Below are positions 6,808-15,512 of a DNA stretch of 31,237 nt, piece by piece. Positions within the stretch are counted from its first letter, which is position 1, and the number at the start of each line of letters is the position of its first letter. Position numbers and translations under genes: made by a program. Under the pieces are notes generated by a model. That model did no database searches, was not told where the DNA came from, and saw nothing but the letters and a program-made list of their open reading frames with translations. Source of the DNA: Clostridiales bacterium (GTDB taxonomy: Bacteria > Bacillota_A > Clostridia > Oscillospirales > Oscillospiraceae); contig JALFGI010000126.1 of NCBI GenBank assembly GCA_022777455.1, positions 1-31,237 on the forward strand, written 5' to 3'.

Positions 6808-9399
6808 TTATCGCATCACCAGCTCGCCATTTTGGCAATCCACGGTGACGGTCTGGCCGGGGGTGATGTCCCCTTTCAGGATGCGCTTGCTGAGCATGGT
6901 CTCCACAGTATGCTGCACATAGCGGCGCAGGGGCCGGGCACCGAACTCGGGGTTGTAGGAGGCGTCGATGATGGCGTCCTTGGCCGCCTGGGTAACCTGG
7001 CAGGTGATTTGCTGCTGCTGAAGGCGCCGGTTCAGCTTGTCGATCTGCAGGTCGATGATCTTCGTCACGTTCGCCCGGGTCAGGGGTTTGTAGAACACGA
7101 TTTCATCCAGCCGGTTCAGGAATTCCGGACGGAAGGAGCGGCGCAGCAGAGTCTGAACCTGATTTTTCGCTTCCTCGCTGATGTTGCCCTCCCGGTCGAT
7201 GCCCCCCAGCAGGTACTCGGAGCCCAGGTTGGAGGTGAGGATCAGGATGGTGTTCTTGAAGTCCACGGTGCGGCCCTGGGAATCGGTGATCCGGCCGTCG
7301 TCCAGCACCTGCAGCAGGATGTTGAACACATCGGGATGGGCCTTTTCCACCTCGTCGAACAGCACCACGCTGTAGGGCTTCCGGCGGACGGCCTCCGTCA
7401 GCTGGCCGCCTTCCTCATAGCCCACATATCCGGGAGGCGCGCCGATGAGCCGGGAGACGGAGAATTTCTCCATATACTCGGACATATCGATACGCACCAT
7501 GTTGCTCTCGTCGTCGAACAGGGCTTCCGCCAATGCCTTGGCCAGCTCCGTCTTGCCCACGCCGGTGGGGCCCAGGAACAGGAAGGAGCCGATGGGCCGG
7601 TTGGGGTCCTGGATGCCGGCACGGCTGCGCTGGATGGCCTCAGTGACGGCGGTGACGGCTTCGTCCTGGCCCACCACCCGCTTGTGGAGGGTTTCGTCCA
7701 GGGTTAAGAGCTTCTCCCGCTCCCCCTGCACCAGCCGGGACACGGGGATGCCGGTCCAGCGCTCCACGATTCTTGCAATCTCATCCTCGGTCACCCGGTC
7801 CCGGAGCAGATTGTCCTCCCGGGCGGAATTCACCTTCTGCTCTTCCTCATTGAGCTTTCGCTGGGCCTCGGGCAGGCGGCCGTATTTCAGCTCCGCGGCC
7901 TTTTCCAGGTCGTAGTTCTGCTCCGCGGCCTCGATCTGCCGGTTCAGGTCCTCGATGGTCTCCCGGAGCTGCTGCACCCGGCCGATGGCATTCTTTTCAT
8001 TTTCCCACTGAGCCTTCATGGCATTGAAGCTGTCCCGCTCCTCCGCCAGCTCCTTTTGCAGCTTGGCCAGGTTGGCCTTGGAGAGCTCGTCGTCCTCCTT
8101 CTTCAGCGCGGCTTCCTCAATCTCCATCTGGATGATCTTCCGGGACACCGCGTCCAGCTCCGTGGGCATGGAGTCCATCTCTGTACGGATCTGGGCACAG
8201 GCCTCGTCCACCAGGTCGATGGCCTTATCCGGCAGGAACCGGTCGGTGATATACCGGTGGGACAATGTGGCGGCGGCGATGATGGCGGGGTCGGTGATTT
8301 TCACACCATGGAAGACCTCGTAGCGTTCCTTCAGGCCACGGAGGATGGCAATGGTGTCCTCCACCGTGGGCTCATCCACCTGCACCGGCTGGAACCGGCG
8401 GGCCAGAGCGGGGTCTTTTTCAATATAGGTGCGGTATTCGTCCAGGGTGGTGGCGCCAATGCAGTGCAGCTCACCCCGGGCCAGCATGGGCTTCAGGAGG
8501 TTGCCCGCGTCCATGCTGCCCTCGGTTTTGCCCGCCCCCACAATGGTGTGCAGCTCATCGATGAACAGCAGAATTCTGCCCTCGGACTGCTTGACCTCGT
8601 TGAGGACAGCCTTCAGCCGCTCCTCGAACTCGCCCCGGTATTTGGCACCGGCAATCAGGGCACCCATGTCCAGGGCGAAGACGGACTTATCCTGCAGCGC
8701 CTTGGGCACATCCTTTTTCACGATCCGCTGGGCCAGGCCCTCGGCGATTGCGGTTTTGCCCACGCCGGGTTCGCCGATGAGCACGGGGTTATTCTTGGTC
8801 TTTCGGGACAGAATGCGGATGACGTTGCGGATTTCCTCATCCCGGCCGATCACCGGGTCCATCTTCTGTTCCCGGGCCCGCTTCACCAGGTCGGTGCCAT
8901 ATTTCTCCAGGGCGTCATAGGTGCCCTCGGGGCTGTCGGAGGTGACCCGCTGGTTGCCCCGCACGGCCTGGAGCGCTTTCATCGCCTCGTCCGCCTGGAT
9001 GCGGTAGGTGCTCAGCAGGTTTTTCACACTGCCCCGGGCCGTATCCAACAGGCCCAGGAACAGGTGCTCCACGGAGATGAATTCATCCTTCATGTGCTCC
9101 GCCCGGTCCTGGGCGGCGATAAGGGTCTGGTTCAGGTCGTTGCTGATATAGATTTTGTCCGCCTCCCGGGCGCCGGTGACCCCGGGGAGCTTGCGAAGCT
9201 CCGCCTGGGCGGCTGCCTGGAGGCTTTCCACGGTGATGTCCATCTTCCGCAGCAGCTGGGGTACCAGTCCCCCGTCCTGCTGCAGCAGGGCTGTGAGCAG
9301 ATGGATTTGCTCCAGCTGCTGGTGATTGTTCCGAATCGCCAAGTTCTGGGCATTCTGAATAGCTTCCTGGGATTTCTGCGTAAAGTTCTGAAGATTCAT
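6808..9399 (-). CDS. clpB: ATP-dependent chaperone ClpB
   Basis: Cytoplasmic AAA+ disaggregase that threads aggregated proteins through a hexameric ring, working with DnaK. The 863 aa are full family length. The N-terminal double Clp repeat covers about residues 1-145. AAA-1 has Walker [10 protein letters not shown] near 205 and Walker B LFIDELH. The long middle coiled coil at about 400-530 distinguishes ClpB from ClpA/ClpC. AAA-2 has Walker [10 protein letters not shown] near 605, and GYVGYEEGG is the second pore loop. The start ATG follows GAAAGGAAGG. It is monocistronic, with a promoter, a CIRCE operator and a terminator, so HrcA control is expected. Confidence 0.98.
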   Translation of the reverse strand: MNLQNFTQKSQEAIQNAQNLAIRNNHQQLEQIHLLTALLQQDGGLVPQLLRKMDITVESLQAAAQAELRKLPGVTGAREADKIYISNDLNQTLIAAQDRAEHMKDEFISVEHLFLGLLDTARGSVKNLLSTYRIQADEAMKALQAVRGNQRVTSDSPEGTYDALEKYGTDLVKRAREQKMDPVIGRDEEIRNVIRILSRKTKNNPVLIGEPGVGKTAIAEGLAQRIVKKDVPKALQDKSVFALDMGALIAGAKYRGEFEERLKAVLNEVKQSEGRILLFIDELHTIVGAGKTEGSMDAGNLLKPMLARGELHCIGATTLDEYRTYIEKDPALARRFQPVQVDEPTVEDTIAILRGLKERYEVFHGVKITDPAIIAAATLSHRYITDRFLPDKAIDLVDEACAQIRTEMDSMPTELDAVSRKIIQMEIEEAALKKEDDELSKANLAKLQKELAEERDSFNAMKAQWENEKNAIGRVQQLRETIEDLNRQIEAAEQNYDLEKAAELKYGRLPEAQRKLNEEEQKVNSAREDNLLRDRVTEDEIARIVERWTGIPVSRLVQGEREKLLTLDETLHKRVVGQDEAVTAVTEAIQRSRAGIQDPNRPIGSFLFLGPTGVGKTELAKALAEALFDDESNMVRIDMSEYMEKFSVSRLIGAPPGYVGYEEGGQLTEAVRRKPYSVVLFDEVEKAHPDVFNILLQVLDDGRITDSQGRTVDFKNTILILTSNLGSEYLLGGIDREGNISEEAKNQVQTLLRRSFRPEFLNRLDEIVFYKPLTRANVTKIIDLQIDKLNRRLQQQQITCQVTQAAKDAIIDASYNPEFGARPLRRYVQHTVETMLSKRILKGDITPGQTVTVDCQNGELVMR

Positions 9400-9420
9400 A
9401 GCGATCCTTCCTTTCTGCTT

Positions 9421-9447
9421 TTAGCACTCTCATAATGTGAGTGCTAA
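9421..9447. promoter_or_regulatory. CIRCE operator (HrcA binding site) of clpB
   Basis: TTAGCACTC (9421-9429), a 9-nt spacer and GAGTGCTAA (9439-9447) exactly match the canonical CIRCE inverted repeat. It lies between the -10 and the clpB start, within the 5' leader, the usual position for HrcA repression released on heat shock. Confidence 0.97.
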
Positions 9448-9460
9448 ATCATTTGTCTTT

Positions 9461-9488
9461 ACTATACCCCATTTTTCCAAAATGTCAA
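9461..9488 (-). promoter_or_regulatory. SigA promoter of clpB
   Basis: On the minus strand, TTGACA (9488-9483), a 16-bp spacer and TATAGT (9466-9461). The CIRCE element begins about 14 nt downstream of the -10. Confidence 0.9.
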
Positions 9489-9539
9489 GGGGGCATTCAT
9501 GGGAAGCATAATTTGTTTACAATTATGGCCCGGAAAGAA

Positions 9540-9753
9540 TAATTGGAATTTGGCGTACCGGAACTGACGCACCCCTTGGCTCCCCCTATGGGGGAGCTGG
9601 CTGCCCCATAGGGCAGACTGAGAGGGCCAGCATGGCGTGATTTCGGCTGCTATTATCTTACTGAGGCACCCTCTCAGTCAGCCTGACGGCTGCCAGCTCT
9701 CCCAAAGTGAGAGCCAAGGGCGCCGTAAGCGCCAGCGCGATAAATTACAATTT
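9540..9753. repeat. MITE-like palindromic element, copy 1
   Basis: An element of about 214 bp between clpB and the next gene. The interior has CTTGGCTCCCCCTATGGGGG and GCAGACTGAGAGGG in the left arm, and CCCTCTCAGTCAGCC and GAGAGCCAAG in the right arm, so the whole can fold on itself. The right end has AAATTACAATTT (9742-9753); the left end is degenerate (AATTGGAATTTGGCG). The same interior occurs at 29187-29375 and 30626-30831. Confidence 0.8.
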
Positions 9754-9760
9754 CCGACGA

Positions 9761-9789
9761 AAAACCGGTGCGGCAAAACCGCACCGGTG
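9761..9789 (-). terminator. Rho-independent terminator of the unknown membrane protein gene
   Basis: On the minus strand a 10-bp stem, ACCGGTGCGG / CCGCACCGGT with a short T-rich loop, is followed by TTTTTC. It lies 14 nt after the stop at 9803. Confidence 0.9.
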
Positions 9790-9802
9790 TTCGTGATTCG
9801 CG

Positions 9803-10993
9803 TTATTCCGCCGGGCGGAAGGCCTCGCCGTGGAGGAGGATTTGCTGGTTGCTTCCAGCCACCCAGGATAGGTCCTCCAGGCTTGAAAAACCCTCGTCCT
9901 CCCCGGCGTAGGCGGCCAGGGCGCGCAGGGCAAGCTCAGCTGTGCTCAGTTCTCCGGAGAAGGTGTTCAGGCTGGCGCAGGCGGTGCTCAGCAGCCCTTG
10001 GTCATTCAGGTAGGGGGCGCGGATGCTGCCGTCGGAATAGGTGTAATAGATCGCCGCGTCCTTTTCCAGAACGGGGAAGCTGCGGCAGGACACAACAGCG
10101 CCGGGGGTATTGTACAGCACCGTGCCCAGCTGGCGGACCTGGCCCTGAACCAGATCCAGCACATTCAGGCCGAATTCATCGGTGCACATGGCCCGGGTGA
10201 AGCCGTCAAAGCTGGTGATATAGCCGTTCACACACCCCTGCTCCTCCAGGGTATCCGCCACGGCGTCGCACAGGAAGGCGTTGAGCAGGATGCCGAAGTC
10301 CACAAAGCTGTCCACCTCATTCTCCCGGGCGTAGTCCAGATATTCCTGGGACACCTCCAGCCGGAGGGTGTTGCCCGGGAGGAGCCTGACCTGTACCGCC
10401 TCCGGGTCATTGGCAAAGGCAGCGATCTCCCCGGCGAACTGGGCCGCCGCTTCCGACCGTTCCGGGTCGAAATGCTCCGCCTGGGCGTCATCACCGCAGG
10501 CAAAGAGGCTGTGGTACTGCTCCATCAGGGGGGCGAAATAGGGCAGCCGGCTGCCGGCTTCCTCCACCCGGGCAAAGGCATTGTACACAAGCGCATCCAC
10601 GGTGATGTCCGTGTTGGGCTGGGTGTTCAGGGTATGCAAGTTTACATAACCTTCCATTTCCACATTGCTGAGTACCCGGTAGGCATGGTCAAGGGCCTTG
10701 GAATAGCCGGAGGATACTGCCCGCAGTTCGTCCCGGGGGGACTGATCGGACTTACCGATGTTGTAGTACAGCAGGAAGTCCTGGGCGATGCCGGTTTCAT
10801 GGTCCACCGGTTCAATCTGCTGCCAGCCTGTTTTGGTGCTGAACACACTGTTGAGCGCCGTGCCGAAGGCGACGGCTGCCACCACAAGGGCCACCACCAA
10901 GCAAATAACCCGTATTGTGAGATGCTCATCACTCACCTCCAGCCTGGTCTTGGGCCGGATCGCCGGCTCTCTTCTTCTGGCATAACGGGACAT
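9803..10993 (-). CDS. Single-pass membrane protein with large extracellular domain, function unknown
   Basis: A 396-aa protein starting at ATG 10993-10991, preceded by AAAGGAG at good spacing. The open frame extends further upstream into a repeat element, but without a ribosome site. The short basic cytoplasmic N-terminus (MSRYARRREPAIRPKT) is followed by one transmembrane helix at about residues 27-49 and a roughly 345-residue outer domain. That domain is acidic, with several YYNIGKSD/YSDGS-like segments, and I match it to no known family. It is monocistronic with its own terminator, between clpB and the peptide transporter operon. An envelope role is only an inference from topology. Confidence 0.85.
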   Translation of the reverse strand: MSRYARRREPAIRPKTRLEVSDEHLTIRVICLVVALVVAAVAFGTALNSVFSTKTGWQQIEPVDHETGIAQDFLLYYNIGKSDQSPRDELRAVSSGYSKALDHAYRVLSNVEMEGYVNLHTLNTQPNTDITVDALVYNAFARVEEAGSRLPYFAPLMEQYHSLFACGDDAQAEHFDPERSEAAAQFAGEIAAFANDPEAVQVRLLPGNTLRLEVSQEYLDYARENEVDSFVDFGILLNAFLCDAVADTLEEQGCVNGYITSFDGFTRAMCTDEFGLNVLDLVQGQVRQLGTVLYNTPGAVVSCRSFPVLEKDAAIYYTYSDGSIRAPYLNDQGLLSTACASLNTFSGELSTAELALRALAAYAGEDEGFSSLEDLSWVAGSNQQILLHGEAFRPAE

Positions 10994-11045
10994 ATCGGGC
11001 TCCTTTCCCTCTTGATCATTTTTGTTGCATATCGGTTTTATCGGT

Positions 11046-11389
11046 AAATTGTAATTTAGCAGTGTGATGGGCGGCCGAAATACCTTCCCCCGAGGGGAAG
11101 GTGCCCCAGTGCGCACACTGGGGCGGATGAGGAACGGCGATGCAGTGGGATAAGGAATGCACCCAAATAAAACGGATAAAGGACTCGGTTTTAGCCTTTT
11201 TACGAACTACGTCGGAATGTTTCAGATTTCGCCGTTCCTCATCCGACCCGGCTTGCGCCGGGCCACCTTCCCCCCGGGGGAAGGTATTCTCACCGCACCT
11301 GGTTCCATTCAACGTACCACTCAATAATCGTTACGTGATCGGCGGGGTCAAGACCCCGCCCTACGAACGGGAACGCTAAACAACAATTT
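11046..11389. repeat. TIR-bounded palindromic element of a second internal type
   Basis: About 344 bp with AAATTGTAATTT at the left (11046-11057) and AAACAACAATTT at the right (11378-11389). The interior has hairpins ACCTTCCCCCGAGGGGAAGGT (11080-11101 region), CCCCAGTGCGCACACTGGGG, a GCCGTTCCTCATCCG segment that inversely repeats CGGATGAGGAACGGC, and GGCGGGGTCAAGACCCCGCC near 11341. Short open frames across it lack ribosome sites. It shares its ends, but not its interior, with the other elements. Confidence 0.7.
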
Positions 11390-11414
11390 ATCCCCCTATC
11401 GGGGTGGGATGATG

Positions 11415-11439
11415 ACGCCCCCTCGGTGTGAGGGGGCGT
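11415..11439 (-). terminator. Terminator hairpin after the peptide transporter operon
   Basis: ACGCCCCCTC / GAGGGGGCGT forms a perfect 10-bp stem with a 5-nt loop, 9 nt beyond the last gene's stop. The T-run is weak, so it may work as a partial terminator or as RNA 3'-end protection. Confidence 0.65.
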
Positions 11440-11448
11440 TGGGGATGG

Positions 11449-12750
11449 TTAAATGATTGCAAGCAACAGCAGTAATCCGAACAGGCCCAGGATCACCGCC
11501 CGGAAAATCAGGCCGGCGATGGCGCCCTTTTTCAGGGCCCGGAAATTCCGCAGGTAATTCCTGCTCTTGAACACCTGACCCGCAATCAGACCCAGGATGG
11601 GCAGGAAGAACGCCAGGAACTTATACCAGAAGCTGCCGGTATCGTGGATGGGATGGTCCAGGATGATCTCCTGCTGCGTGAACTCCTGGGGCTTCTCCGC
11701 CTCCCGCTTGGCCTTCTCCTCGGGGGTGAGGATGGTGATGGATTTCAGCTTCTTGCCCTCGGCCCGGAGCTGCTTGTAGTGTTCAATCTCCGCCTTGTTG
11801 CCATAGACGAAGTGGTTGTGGCCGATGTCCACCATTTCCGGCTTGTCCACAGCGTAATCGTGGACACTGGGGTCATAGGTGAACAGCTCCTTGTTCTTTT
11901 CCAGAACAGGGTCGGGGATGGGAATGGCGGAAATCAGGCTGCGGGTGTAGGGATGCATGGGGAAGTCGAAGAGCTCCTCGGCTTCCGCCACCTCCACGAT
12001 CTCGCCCTTGTAGATGATGCCGATGCGGTCGGAGATGAACCGGACAATGGACAGGTCATGGGCGATGAACAGGTAGGTGGTGCCCTGTTCCCGCTGGAAC
12101 TTCTTCAGCAGATTCAGCACCTGGGCACGGATGGACACGTCCAGGGCGGAGATGGGCTCATCGGCCACCACCAGCTCCGGCTCCATAACCATGGCCCGGG
12201 CCAGACCGATACGCTGGCGCTGGCCGCCGGAGAATTCGTGGGGGTAGCGGGTCAGGTGCTCGGGCAGCAGACCGACCTCTTTGATGATGTTATCCACCTT
12301 GGCCACCCGGTCGGCTTCGTCCTTGTACAGATGGAAATTGTACAGGCCCTCGGAAATGATATAGTCCACGGTGGCCCGCTCGTTCAGGGAGGCGGCGGGG
12401 TCCTGGAAGACCATCTGGATGTTGCGGATGACCTCCCGGTCCAGGCTGTGGGGAATCTTGCCGGAGATGCGCACGCCCTTGTACAGGATTTCGCCCGCGG
12501 AGCAGGGATTGACCCGGATCACGGCCCGGCCAATGGTGGTCTTGCCGGAACCGGACTCGCCGATGAGGGAGAAGGTCTCTCCCTTGTAGATGTCGAAGGA
12601 AGCATTCTTGATGGCCTTGAAGGCTTTGTCCCCCTTGCCGAAGGTGATGTCCACATTCCTCAGGGAGACCAGAACCTCCTTGCCCGTCCGGGGGTCAATG
12701 GGGCCATGCTCCGGAAAATGTTTGGCAGTTGCCTCTTGTGCATTACTCAC
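11449..12750 (-). CDS. oppF: Oligopeptide ABC transporter ATP-binding protein (AmiF/OppF) with C-terminal membrane tail
   Basis: Second ATPase of the peptide importer. The chosen start is GTG 12750, 9 nt after AAGGAGG, giving 433 aa. Walker A GESGSGKT is near residues 64-71, the Q-loop is in [12 protein letters not shown], the signature is [14 protein letters not shown], and Walker B is ELVVADEP. The section to about residue 325 closely follows AmiF/OppF, including [16 protein letters not shown]. It then continues about 100 residues beyond the usual end: a charged linker followed by two hydrophobic segments (about 374-392 and 410-433). Such a tail is unusual for a peripheral ATPase. It is the last gene of the operon; its ribosome site overlaps the end of oppD. 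Confidence 0.93.
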   Translation of the reverse strand: MSNAQEATAKHFPEHGPIDPRTGKEVLVSLRNVDITFGKGDKAFKAIKNASFDIYKGETFSLIGESGSGKTTIGRAVIRVNPCSAGEILYKGVRISGKIPHSLDREVIRNIQMVFQDPAASLNERATVDYIISEGLYNFHLYKDEADRVAKVDNIIKEVGLLPEHLTRYPHEFSGGQRQRIGLARAMVMEPELVVADEPISALDVSIRAQVLNLLKKFQREQGTTYLFIAHDLSIVRFISDRIGIIYKGEIVEVAEAEELFDFPMHPYTRSLISAIPIPDPVLEKNKELFTYDPSVHDYAVDKPEMVDIGHNHFVYGNKAEIEHYKQLRAEGKKLKSITILTPEEKAKREAEKPQEFTQQEIILDHPIHDTGSFWYKFLAFFLPILGLIAGQVFKSRNYLRNFRALKKGAIAGLIFRAVILGLFGLLLLLAII

Positions 12751-12767
12751 GACGCATAACCTCCTTT

Positions 12768-14513
12768 TCAAATATTGAAGGCTTCCAGAAGCTTCTCGTG
12801 AAGGTTCCGGATGGCTTCGGGCTTCTCAACCTTGGGTGCTCTGGGATCCAGCAGCCAGGTCTTGGCGAAATGGGTCTCGGATACCTGGAACATGGGGGGA
12901 TCCATCAGGGTATCGATCTTCAGGCAGTAGGGATTCCGGGGGGCGAAGGGATCGCCTACAATGGTGTTGTACAGAGACGGCGGCGTGCCGGTGATGGAAT
13001 ACAGGGTGGTGTTCCGCTGGGCAAGCTGGGGAAGGCTGGACAGCATCGCCCAGGTGTAGGGATGCCGGGGATCGTAGAACACATCCTCCACGGTGCCCAG
13101 CTCCACAATCTGACCGGCGTACAGCACGGCCACCCGGTCGGCGATGTTGGCCACCACGCCCAGGTCATGGGTGATGAACACGATGGTGTAGCCGAATTCC
13201 TTCTGCAAATCCTTGATGAGCTTCAGAATCTGGGCCTGGATGGTCACGTCCAGGGCGGTGGTGGGCTCGTCGCAGATCAGGATCTTGGGCCGGCAGCTCA
13301 GGGCAATGGCGATGACGATTCTCTGGCGCATACCGCCGGAATACTGGAAGGGGTAGTCATCAAACCGATTCTCGGCGTTGGGGATGCCCACCTTCTTCAT
13401 CAGCTCAATGGCCCGGATTCTGGCTTCGGTCTCGGAGCAGTCCTGGTGCTTGAGGATGATGGAGGTGATCTGCTCGCCGATGGTGATGATGGGGTTCAGG
13501 GAGGTCATGGGGTCCTGGAACACGGTGGCAATCCGCTTGCCCCGAACCTGGGACAGGTCCTTGGCGTACTTCACGTTGGCCAGGTCGAAGATGCACTTGC
13601 CATGGAGCTTCTCGGGGGTTTCATCCAGCAGCTTCACCCGGTAGATGGCCGGGGCGAACACATCGTTGCGCACATCGTCGCTGGTCAAATCCAGGCCCTG
13701 GCGCATGGCTTCCTTCAGGCAGCTCATGAGCTTGGTCAGGATTTTCTGCCTGGTAATGAAGTCATACCGTCCGACGGACAGATAGACCTCCTTGGCCAGC
13801 TCCAGATTCCGTGCCTTCTGGGCATCGGTGATGGGAGCGGCGCAGAGGGAATCGTACTTGGCCTTCAGTTGGGCCATTTTCTTGGAATATTCTTCCCGGT
13901 AGGCAGTATCCTGCCTGGCCTGGGCGGCACGGGCCTTGGTGGTCTGCTTTTTCTTGGACTCCATGGCCTTGATCTGCCGGTCCAGCTCAGCCAGCTGGGC
14001 GGCGGTCTGCTTCAGCTTTTCCCGCTCGGCCTTGGGGTCGATGGTCTGCTTCAGGTTAAAGGTCTCGGCCCGCTGGTAGTTGAGCTCTGCCAGTTCCTTG
14101 TCCAGGGCCTCCTCTTCCTCAAGGGAAAGGGATGCCTTTCTCTTGGCCTCGGATTCCAGGCACTTCATCTGCTTGTAGATTTCCGCGCCGCTTTCCAGCT
14201 TGGCGTATTCGTCCAGTTTGGCGGCAATGGAGCGAATCTTCCGGTTCTGGGCATCGCCCAGCTTCACGGTGAAATCGGCCAGGGATTCATCAGAGAAGAT
14301 GATCTTGCCCTGATCCACAAAACCGTTGGAATCCAGCATATTGGCGAAGGTCTTGGTGAACACGCTCTTGCCGGAGCCGGACTCGCCCACGATGGCGATG
14401 GATTCGTTTTCATAAATATCCAAGGAGATGCCCCGGATGGCGGTGAGGGTTCTGCCCCGGACATGGAATTTCACAACCAGGTCCTGGACGGACAGCAGTA
14501 CTTTCTTCTCCAT
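12768..14513 (-). CDS. oppD: Oligopeptide ABC transporter ATP-binding protein (AmiE/OppD) with large coiled-coil insertion
   Basis: First ATPase of the peptide importer, 581 aa, when OppD/AmiE proteins are usually near 330-360. Walker A GESGSGKS is at residues 43-50, the Q-loop in [12 protein letters not shown] near 333, the signature [15 protein letters not shown] and Walker [13 protein letters not shown], and the C-terminal [14 protein letters not shown] region is normal. Between Walker A and the Q-loop, roughly residues 85-320, sits an insertion of about 225 residues. It is rich in E, K, A, Q and L and reads as a coiled coil (for example [17 protein letters not shown]). All catalytic motifs are intact. 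The start follows GGGGGAG. Confidence 0.95.
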   Translation of the reverse strand: MEKKVLLSVQDLVVKFHVRGRTLTAIRGISLDIYENESIAIVGESGSGKSVFTKTFANMLDSNGFVDQGKIIFSDESLADFTVKLGDAQNRKIRSIAAKLDEYAKLESGAEIYKQMKCLESEAKRKASLSLEEEEALDKELAELNYQRAETFNLKQTIDPKAEREKLKQTAAQLAELDRQIKAMESKKKQTTKARAAQARQDTAYREEYSKKMAQLKAKYDSLCAAPITDAQKARNLELAKEVYLSVGRYDFITRQKILTKLMSCLKEAMRQGLDLTSDDVRNDVFAPAIYRVKLLDETPEKLHGKCIFDLANVKYAKDLSQVRGKRIATVFQDPMTSLNPIITIGEQITSIILKHQDCSETEARIRAIELMKKVGIPNAENRFDDYPFQYSGGMRQRIVIAIALSCRPKILICDEPTTALDVTIQAQILKLIKDLQKEFGYTIVFITHDLGVVANIADRVAVLYAGQIVELGTVEDVFYDPRHPYTWAMLSSLPQLAQRNTTLYSITGTPPSLYNTIVGDPFAPRNPYCLKIDTLMDPPMFQVSETHFAKTWLLDPRAPKVEKPEAIRNLHEKLLEAFNI

Positions 14514-14525
14514 ATCTGCTCCCCC

Positions 14526-15506
14526 TTACATCATATGGTTCCTGGGGTCGGATGCGTCGCCCAGGTTCTGTCCCGCCACATACAGCACAATGGCAATGAT
14601 GGAGGCCAGGATGACCGGGCTCCAGAATTCCATCTGCCAGCCGGGGGTAAGCATGGCGCTCTGGGCATTGGTAATCAGCTTGCCCAGGGTGGTTTCAGTG
14701 AGGCCCAGTCCGATGAATGCCAGGAATACCTCCATACCGATGTAGCTGGGAATCTCCACAGCGGCTTGGGTGACGATGATGGAGGTCAGGAAGGGCAGCA
14801 GGTTCTTGGTGGTGATCCGCATGGTGGGGGTACCCAGGCAGCGGGAAGCCAGATTATACTCCCGGTCACGGATAATCAGCACCTGGGTGCGGAAGAAATG
14901 GGCAATGGGCAGCCATCCGGTGATGGTCAGGGCGAACACCATGGTCCAGAATCGGGGACGGAAAATCAGCACCAGCACGGAGCACAGCAGCTGATAGGGG
15001 ATGTTGCCCACAACGTTATACAGCTCCAGCATAAACTTATCCGCCCGCTTGGAGTAGCCCCACAACGCACCCACAAGGATGCCCACGGTCAGGTTGATGG
15101 CGGCGCACACCAAGGCCAGGGCAATGGAGATTCTGGCGCCATGCCACACGGCGTCGAAGGTGGAGCCGCCGGAAGCGCCGGTGCCCAGAATCCAGTGGAT
15201 GTTATAACCGAATTTATCCATGGCGGCCATGGGGGACAGATGCTTGGCGGTGGAATCCATCAGGTTGGCAAACTCGTCATAGCCGGACAGGGGCGGGTAG
15301 ATGAAGGCAAAGCCAATGACCACTGCCAGAACGATCAGGACGAAGATGTTGATCTTCTTCCGGAAGAACACACGGAACACGGACTTCCAATAGGAGTACC
15401 GGGGAGCCGTGATGCGCTCTGCCTCCTCGTCGCTATGGGGCTGGATGGAGAAAAGCTCCTCCTCGCCAAAGCCCAAATGATCGATTTTCACTTTTTCTTG
15501 ACTCAT
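14526..15506 (-). CDS. oppC: Oligopeptide ABC transporter permease (AmiD/OppC)
   Basis: Membrane subunit of the peptide importer, 326 aa, usual size. The cytoplasmic N-terminus of about 50 residues is followed by a first membrane helix (INIFVLIVLAVVIGFAFIY), an outer loop, and five helices. The ATPase-contact loop reads EYNLASRCLGTPTMRITTKNLLP, and EVFLAFIGLGL is a typical OppC segment. The ribosome site GAGGTGAG overlaps the oppB stop, so translation is coupled. oppD starts 12 nt downstream. Confidence 0.95.
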   Translation of the reverse strand: MSQEKVKIDHLGFGEEELFSIQPHSDEEAERITAPRYSYWKSVFRVFFRKKINIFVLIVLAVVIGFAFIYPPLSGYDEFANLMDSTAKHLSPMAAMDKFGYNIHWILGTGASGGSTFDAVWHGARISIALALVCAAINLTVGILVGALWGYSKRADKFMLELYNVVGNIPYQLLCSVLVLIFRPRFWTMVFALTITGWLPIAHFFRTQVLIIRDREYNLASRCLGTPTMRITTKNLLPFLTSIIVTQAAVEIPSYIGMEVFLAFIGLGLTETTLGKLITNAQSAMLTPGWQMEFWSPVILASIIAIVLYVAGQNLGDASDPRNHMM

Positions 15507-15512
15507 CTTGGC

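Noticed and set aside
11140..11379. Short plus-strand open frame inside the 11046-11389 repeat element
   Set aside because: Composed of repeat arms, with no ribosome site; translation follows the palindromes.
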